Positions 43,240 through 64,000 of a DNA stretch of 64,000 nucleotides are shown piece after piece (position 1 is the first letter of the stretch; each line of letters begins with the position of its first letter). The notes under the pieces were generated by a model. It was given only the letters and a program-made list of their open reading frames with translations, ran no database searches and was not told the DNA's origin. Made by a program: the position numbers and the translations under genes. Origin of the DNA: Cristatella mucedo (lineage: Eukaryota; Bryozoa; Phylactolaemata; Cristatellidae); NCBI GenBank assembly GCA_009760855.2, contig WPIO01000062.1:840001-904000 (forward strand), in the 5' to 3' direction.

Positions 43240-44250
43240 TACTGTGCTACCTTGACTTTACGAGTGTCCAGGCTAACGAAGGGATTTTTGAGATACGAGC
43301 TGAGTCTCGAGAAACGAGCAGTCTCTCGGCCGACTGTTTGCTTTGAGTCGAAAGCTAAAATGCGGATTACGTGCCAGCTTCAGCTACCCTACCGCTAGAT
43401 GACGCAGCGAATGCCACAGTTAACGCCGCAACATCCGCCCAGCATCCCGTGTCACACTCGTGTCTCACTTTAAGTGCTTAGCTAGCAGTGGAAGCGTCGG
43501 TGTTGTTCTCGCACTTGTGCTTGCAGCTATTTTTCTCGTTTATCATTCGGAATTAAAGGAATTAAACTATGTTTTCCCCGGAGCCTTTAAGGTACACAAG
43601 ATCCTGACAGAAAACTGCACGTTGTGTGGAGGATAAACCCGAGGCAATGGTGGGTCAGCAGGCAGTTCTTTGTGGACTGGGTGAATTAGGCCTTTGGTTA
43701 TGACGGTAAGAAATATCTTCAGGAAAATAACCTACCCCTGCAAGCCCTTCTTGTCCTAGACGAAGCACCTGCTCACCCACGTAATCTCGAAGATGACATA
43801 ATCAAAGAGTGCAAGTTTATAAAGGTTCTCCTCCTTACGGTTTTCCTTCCTAAAGGTTTTCCTTTATAAAGATTTGCCTCCTCTCCTCCTCCAGCACAGC
43901 CCCTATCCTGCAACTCTAGAACCAGCAAGTTTTTCTCATCTTAAAAAGCCCCTTTCTCATCCAACGCCGTCAGCATCTTAGTCATCTGGTGTCCACCGTA
44001 AATACTCTACATTATACTTAATAAAACCCGTTTATTTCAGTTAATTCTATTGGATTGTGTTTTGTAAAAATTTTTATTTATAAGTACATTTTTTATTTAA
44101 AAACAAAAATTGCGGAATTGTTTGGGGGCCGAAACGGATCAATGGCATTTCAATTCATTTTAATGGAAAAACTTGATTTGAAATGCGATTAGTTTGAGCT
44201 ACGAGCTCCTTCACGGAACGAATTAAGCTCGTAAGTCAAAGGCACCACTG
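43240..44250 (+). mobile_element. Tigger/pogo element with decayed transposase
   Basis: Left end actgtgctaccttgacttta and right end (reverse complement) cagtggtgcctttgacttac are the inverted termini; TA follows at 44251. The ends match the element at 49862-50718. Between them, 43640-43830 encodes a remnant of the DDE_1 transposase: ENNLPLQALLVLDEAPAHP and KFIKVLL, where DDE_1 Tigger proteins normally read LDNAPAHP. The frame is interrupted. Confidence 0.82.
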
Positions 44251-44517
44251 TATTTCTCGCCTCGGGTAACGATTACGAGCAACGGACGCGCGAAGCTCTA
44301 CTGGAGCTGAAGGCCGTCAATGCACCGACGTACTTGAGAGGTTGAGGATTGAGGCAGTACGGTTTTACCAAGTAGCTTATTTTTTCTTATATGTATAGAT
44401 TTCTTTTAGTTTCGGTTGACAGACTTTTGCTTTGTTTGTCGGTGACACTTGCGCGAACACATTTGTTTAACACCAGTTGCCCTTGTCTAGTGTTGGCTCG
44501 CTTGTGGTTCGACGCAG

Positions 44518-44622
44518 GCGTACACGACCAAGTACCAGACTCCGTGATAACAAACTCTGAAGGGGCTCTAAATGTTCAAGTTGGATTGCACCTGCGTGAG
44601 ATTTCTCGCCGCACGTGCTCAG
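44518..44622 (+). CDS. Exon-like segment A, unknown product
   Basis: Open frame between acceptor gttcgacgcag and donor CTCAG|gtgaaa, phase 1 in and phase 1 out. It reads VHDQVPDSVITNSEG then a segment ending RRTCS. I do not recognise the family. Its exit phase fits the two candidate exons downstream. No homology or start exon supports it. Confidence 0.22.
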
Positions 44623-45381
44623 GTGAAATACATACTCGAGAGTATAGCCGCCCGATGGCCGAACGACCACTCCACTTCCGGTCGCGGCGAGCCGGCCGAC
44701 CGGAACGTTTCGTCAGCCTATGGATCCGAGCAGCAGCAGTCTCGTGTGCCCGGGAGAAGCTGGTTTGCGGAAAGAGGGAGCTCGACCCAATGCGACTTTT
44801 ACGGACCACTGGTAGCGCATTGCACGCAGAAGTCGCCGCTCAGCGAGAAGCCAGAGAAGGTCGTGCGTCGACTTCGCGGCTGCGGCGAAAAAAGAGCGCA
44901 CCTCGCGAAATCATTTCCTGACAGTGAGGTCTCTAAAGACTGGGGGCTTCCTTGAGGCTTGGCAAAGTGACCGGCGCCGCTGCGGTGGCGTCGTCGGACG
45001 GAAAGCTAGGAGAGTAGGCAAGCGAGGTAGGCAAGCGGGAGCGAGTGCACTCCTCCGCAGCCACAGTCTGGATGCCGCTTGTAGAGGCTTCGGAGGCTGA
45101 AAAGAGTTTATTGGGGATTCGTCGTCGCGACGGGATGTTTCTGCCGCGGTTGAGCAAGAGTTCCCTAAAAACTTCGGACGCCGTCGAGAGCCAGCGAATG
45201 GGCTCGCTCGCCGATTCAGCGACGAGGACGCTGCCGCGCGTCGGGTTGCGGACCCGATTCAGCAGCCGGATTGTGCGCGGTGCGTAAAGCATCAGAGATA
45301 GAGCGCTCCTCTTAATCTTATCTCAGCACAAATTGGCGCGCAAACTAACAACCCGAGTTCTCGGCCTTTCGGCCTCGACAG

Positions 45382-45523
45382 CCACGGTCGCCAAGTGCAA
45401 TTGCCATTGCCATAGATATAAAACAGACATTGTACAGCTACTGCACCGCTGCGGCGGCTGCAAGCTAGCTGCGTACTTCCGCTGGGATGGCTGGAGCGCG
45501 CTAACTGACACGTGCTCCTCCCG
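45382..45523 (+). CDS. Exon-like segment B, cysteine-rich, unknown product
   Basis: Acceptor ggcctcgacag and donor CCCG|gtaagc enclose an open frame with seven cysteines: KCNCHCH near the start, RCGGCK in the middle, TCSS at the end. Entry phase 1 matches the exit of segment A. The cysteine spacing suggests an extracellular disulfide-rich domain, but it fits no family I can name. The opposite strand is also open here, so chance in GC-rich DNA is a real alternative. Confidence 0.22.
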
Positions 45524-46099
45524 GTAAGCGTAGCGCCGAGTCCACCTCACCAATCGCGGAGTATCGCGGTCGTGGTCAATCGCGGTCGTGCTGAAAGTGG
45601 GAAATTGTATCCTTAACAATACGCCTGCGCGTAGGTGCGCTCCGTGGGGCGGTTTAACGCATTCGATTTGCGCCCCCAATCATAAGTGAGGGGAGGGGAG
45701 GCGAGCTTCTAAAACGCGTATAGGAAGTTCCCCACGATCAGGCTAATGTCTTTCACTAACTTTCCGCTAGCTGCTGTGACGTCCGTTTGTGAATATTTGG
45801 CTTTTCCGCAGGCAACCTACGGGCTGACTGAAAGAGGTGGCTATTAGTGCTGGATGATGAATAAGTGTAGGAACGCGGACTTGCTTTGCATGGTTAGGTC
45901 GGGACGCTATGCACGCACGAACTCGCGTCTTGTTTCCGTTTTATTCGCTACGCTTCTAGTCTACGGCTCTGGTTACCTTATTGTAAAAGCGTCTCGCCTC
46001 TCTGCTTTGAATGTTGTGTGTGATTGATCTCGGCAAGGCGGCACATCTCGGCTCTGTGTATGAAGTGTTACTGACGTGTTTCTTCTTTTCGCAAGTCAG

Positions 46100-46183
46100 G
46101 CATCAAGCCCGCAGTCGCCGTGCACGGTGTGGGGTGCGCGCGCACGCGGACGGTGCTTCTGGAGCCGGGCCGCGGCTTCGTTG
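46100..46183 (+). CDS. Exon-like segment C, unknown product
   Basis: Acceptor tcttttcgcaagtcag and donor TTCGTT|gtaagt. In the frame that ends in phase 0 it reads IKPAVAVHGVGCARTRTVLL then EPGRGFV. That frame needs a phase-1 upstream exon, which segment A supplies but segment B does not. Not recognised. Confidence 0.22.
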
Positions 46184-46391
46184 TAAGTTGCTTGCCAGAT
46201 TTGTGTACCTCTAAATTTCGGGCTGTCACGAGCTGGAATTCACCTCCCCCTGCCAGCTTTAACGAGCCATCACCAGCCGAGCATGGCAGGCCACTCCCCG
46301 CCTGCCTTTTTTTAGGCGTTGTCCGTCAGTCAGCTGGCTATTCTTTGGGTGCACTTCTGCTGGTCGGCCTCGCTTGTGGCTTTCTTATAAT

Positions 46392-47197
46392 AATGATGAT
46401 AATGTATTGGTATAGCGCCATCAGAGACTTTAATCTCTTTCTAGCCACTTTGCATGTGCTGTAAAGGAAGCATAATCGAATGGTTAGTGGTAGCATGCTC
46501 AATATCAACAAGCATAACACGGTTAGAGGGGACGTGCACAGAGTCACCATGCAAATAAGATTAGTGACAGTATGCAAGCAGAAGTCCCGAAATCCCCCTG
46601 CTCGCCGAGAGGTGGCGCTGACTGAGGCAGCGCTGCAGCAGCAGCAGCACTCGAGCAGCGCACTTCGCTCCCGTTTCTCCCCAACACGTGGTGGCGCTGA
46701 CACTCAAGCCCTTGGCTTCACGTGCCTTTGGCAGGTCAGACTCTGACTCAACATCAGATCTACCATCAACATCAACTGACTCAACATCAGATCTGAGATG
46801 AACATCAAATCAACATCAGAACTCACTAGATTATCAGAACTCACTCAGGTGATCATCTGAGTTCATCTGAGTTGAGAGAAAAAGACAGATTTAGAGAATA
46901 CACTCGAAGCACACAAAAGACGAATCACATGGACCCACTAAATGCCGTGATAAATAGGTGCGTTTTAGATTAATTTTAAATGTGGTCAAATAAGAGAATG
47001 TTGTGACCATCAGTCGGGAGTGGGTTCCAGGCTTTGGGCGCATACGAAATAAAGGCACGGTCTCCAAAGTATGTGAGGTTCGTACGAGGTGTAGCTAGAA
47101 GATTTGATTCAGTAAAGCATGTGGTACAATGCTTAGCGCAGTGCTGGAGTAGATCTGATAGGTAGGCTGAAGCCAAAGAATGAAAGGACCTAAAGTG
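46392..47197 (-). mobile_element. L2 family B, antisense, with an internal insertion
   Basis: The antisense tail at 46395-46580 and the C-terminal part at 46905-47197 (minus-strand SYAPKAWNPLPTD, AYLSDLLQH) belong to one copy. About 320 bases between them, including catcaacatcagatc-type repeats at 46743-46850, are foreign. The copy ends just before the putative 5' UTR of the carrier gene. Confidence 0.8.
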
Positions 47198-47209
47198 AGT
47201 TGCCGAATC

Positions 47210-47380
47210 TTACTGCTACCGTAGGTTGTGCTTGCGCTGGCTGCATCGTGTGTGTGCAAACGGTTTTGTGAACAAGCGTGGCTCACTTCTCGAGGTAAGC
47301 CTTGAACCCTAAAATCAATAGGACCCTTAACACCTTGGTGTCTACGGTTCTCTTTGCAGTCACCGCTGATCATCATTCAG
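47210..47380 (+). promoter_or_regulatory. Possible 5' UTR of the carrier gene with a 65-base intron
   Basis: A donor-like site ctcgag|gtaagc at 47295 and a strong acceptor ttctctttgcag ending at 47359 would remove 65 bases and leave 21 bases of 5' UTR before the ATG. The stretch is the only non-repeat sequence between an antisense L2 fragment and exon 1. Transcription here is inferred. Confidence 0.3.
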
Positions 47381-63768
<16,388 letters not shown>

Positions 63769-64000
63769 GTGAGTCACCATCTGCGCGTGTCACCTTCAAG
63801 CTGCCTCTCCCATCCTCTGCATGCTGAAGGCTTTCGTCCGTTGTCTGTGGCAAGCCAGTACTTAATGCAGCAATAACGTACGAGTTTCCCTTCCGGTCAC
63901 ACACGACCCCACAGCAGCGGCTGCAGCAAAGGGGCCGTGAGGCTCTGCTCAGCTCGCTGCCATCGAACACAGCCGAACACCAGCGAGTAGCAGACACGCC
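63769..64000 (+). other. Start of carrier intron 7
   Basis: Begins gtgagtcacc. No further carrier exon is visible before the window ends. Confidence 0.6.

Larger units (their letters stand above)
44251..46390. other. GC-rich block with exon-like segments
   Basis: 44.5-45.7 kb is CpG-rich and open on both strands. Apart from three + strand exon-like segments, a minus-strand frame at 44933-45292 (119 residues, Arg-rich N-terminus) is open but unrecognised. Confidence 0.3.

Noticed and set aside
44933-45292. 119-codon minus-strand frame with a basic N-terminus that looks like a mitochondrial leader
   Set aside because: The opposite strand is equally open, no domain follows, and no splice support was seen.
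45425-45470. PDGF/VEGF-like RCGGC motif in segment B
   Set aside because: The expected preceding CxPRxxxV block and the following CC are not in order. Segment C, which weakly resembles the first block, lies downstream instead of upstream, so no growth-factor call is made.

Overview
This is eukaryotic (metazoan) genomic DNA. Coding sequence is split by GT-AG introns, most of the window is degenerate LINE, SINE and DNA-transposon sequence, and long (GT)n, (CT)n and (AT)n microsatellites are common. There is no operon-like packing. Many L2-clade LINEs, tRNA-derived SINEs, Tigger/pogo elements and a FLYWCH-type MULE are the sort of mix seen in large animal genomes (aquatic invertebrates, basal chordates, some arthropods). 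The mitochondrial-carrier gene reads closer to invertebrate BMCP proteins than to the vertebrate paralogues SLC25A14/SLC25A30. The helical-cytokine-like gene would fit a chordate best. I cannot name the species or phylum from the sequence alone.

Layout. 1-22 kb: no convincing host gene. It holds layered L2-like LINE fragments on both strands, a MULE DNA transposon (12.4-14.5 kb) that split an older L2 copy, several tRNA-like SINE copies, and a pogo-like element beside an AT-rich palindrome and a (TGCG)n tract (20.1-21.0 kb). 22.2-24.6 kb: the best-preserved LINE of family A, with EN-to-RT linker, RT and C-terminal domain, broken by one frameshift and one stop. 25-31 kb: L2 fragments, a GC-rich block with a long hairpin, a SINE, a large polypyrimidine tract and a perfect 26-bp-arm palindrome.

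32.1-35.3 kb: a compact three-exon gene on the + strand. It encodes a 191-residue predicted secreted protein with signal peptide, four amphipathic helices, four mature cysteines and two N-glycosylation sequons. Both introns are phase 0. I interpret it as a long-chain four-helix cytokine of the LIF/CNTF/IL-6 type, and it is the most interesting object in the window. 36-47 kb: mostly repeats, including a solo LTR with a 5-bp target duplication inside an L2 tail (40.1 kb), a Tigger remnant (43.2-44.3 kb), and a GC-rich stretch (44.4-46.2 kb) with three exon-like segments of unknown product.

47.3 kb to the right edge: seven coding exons of a mitochondrial inner-membrane carrier (SLC25A14/SLC25A30, BMCP/KMCP type), all in compatible phases. 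They give 226 residues covering the first two carrier repeats and the start of the third; the 3' end lies beyond the window. Its introns hold two L2 family B copies, two L2 family A 3' ends, a Tigger-like non-autonomous element, long (GT)n and (CT)n tracts, a SINE, a long antisense L2 and two perfect hairpins.

The two well-supported genes are on the same strand but show no functional link: one is a predicted extracellular signal, the other a mitochondrial transporter.
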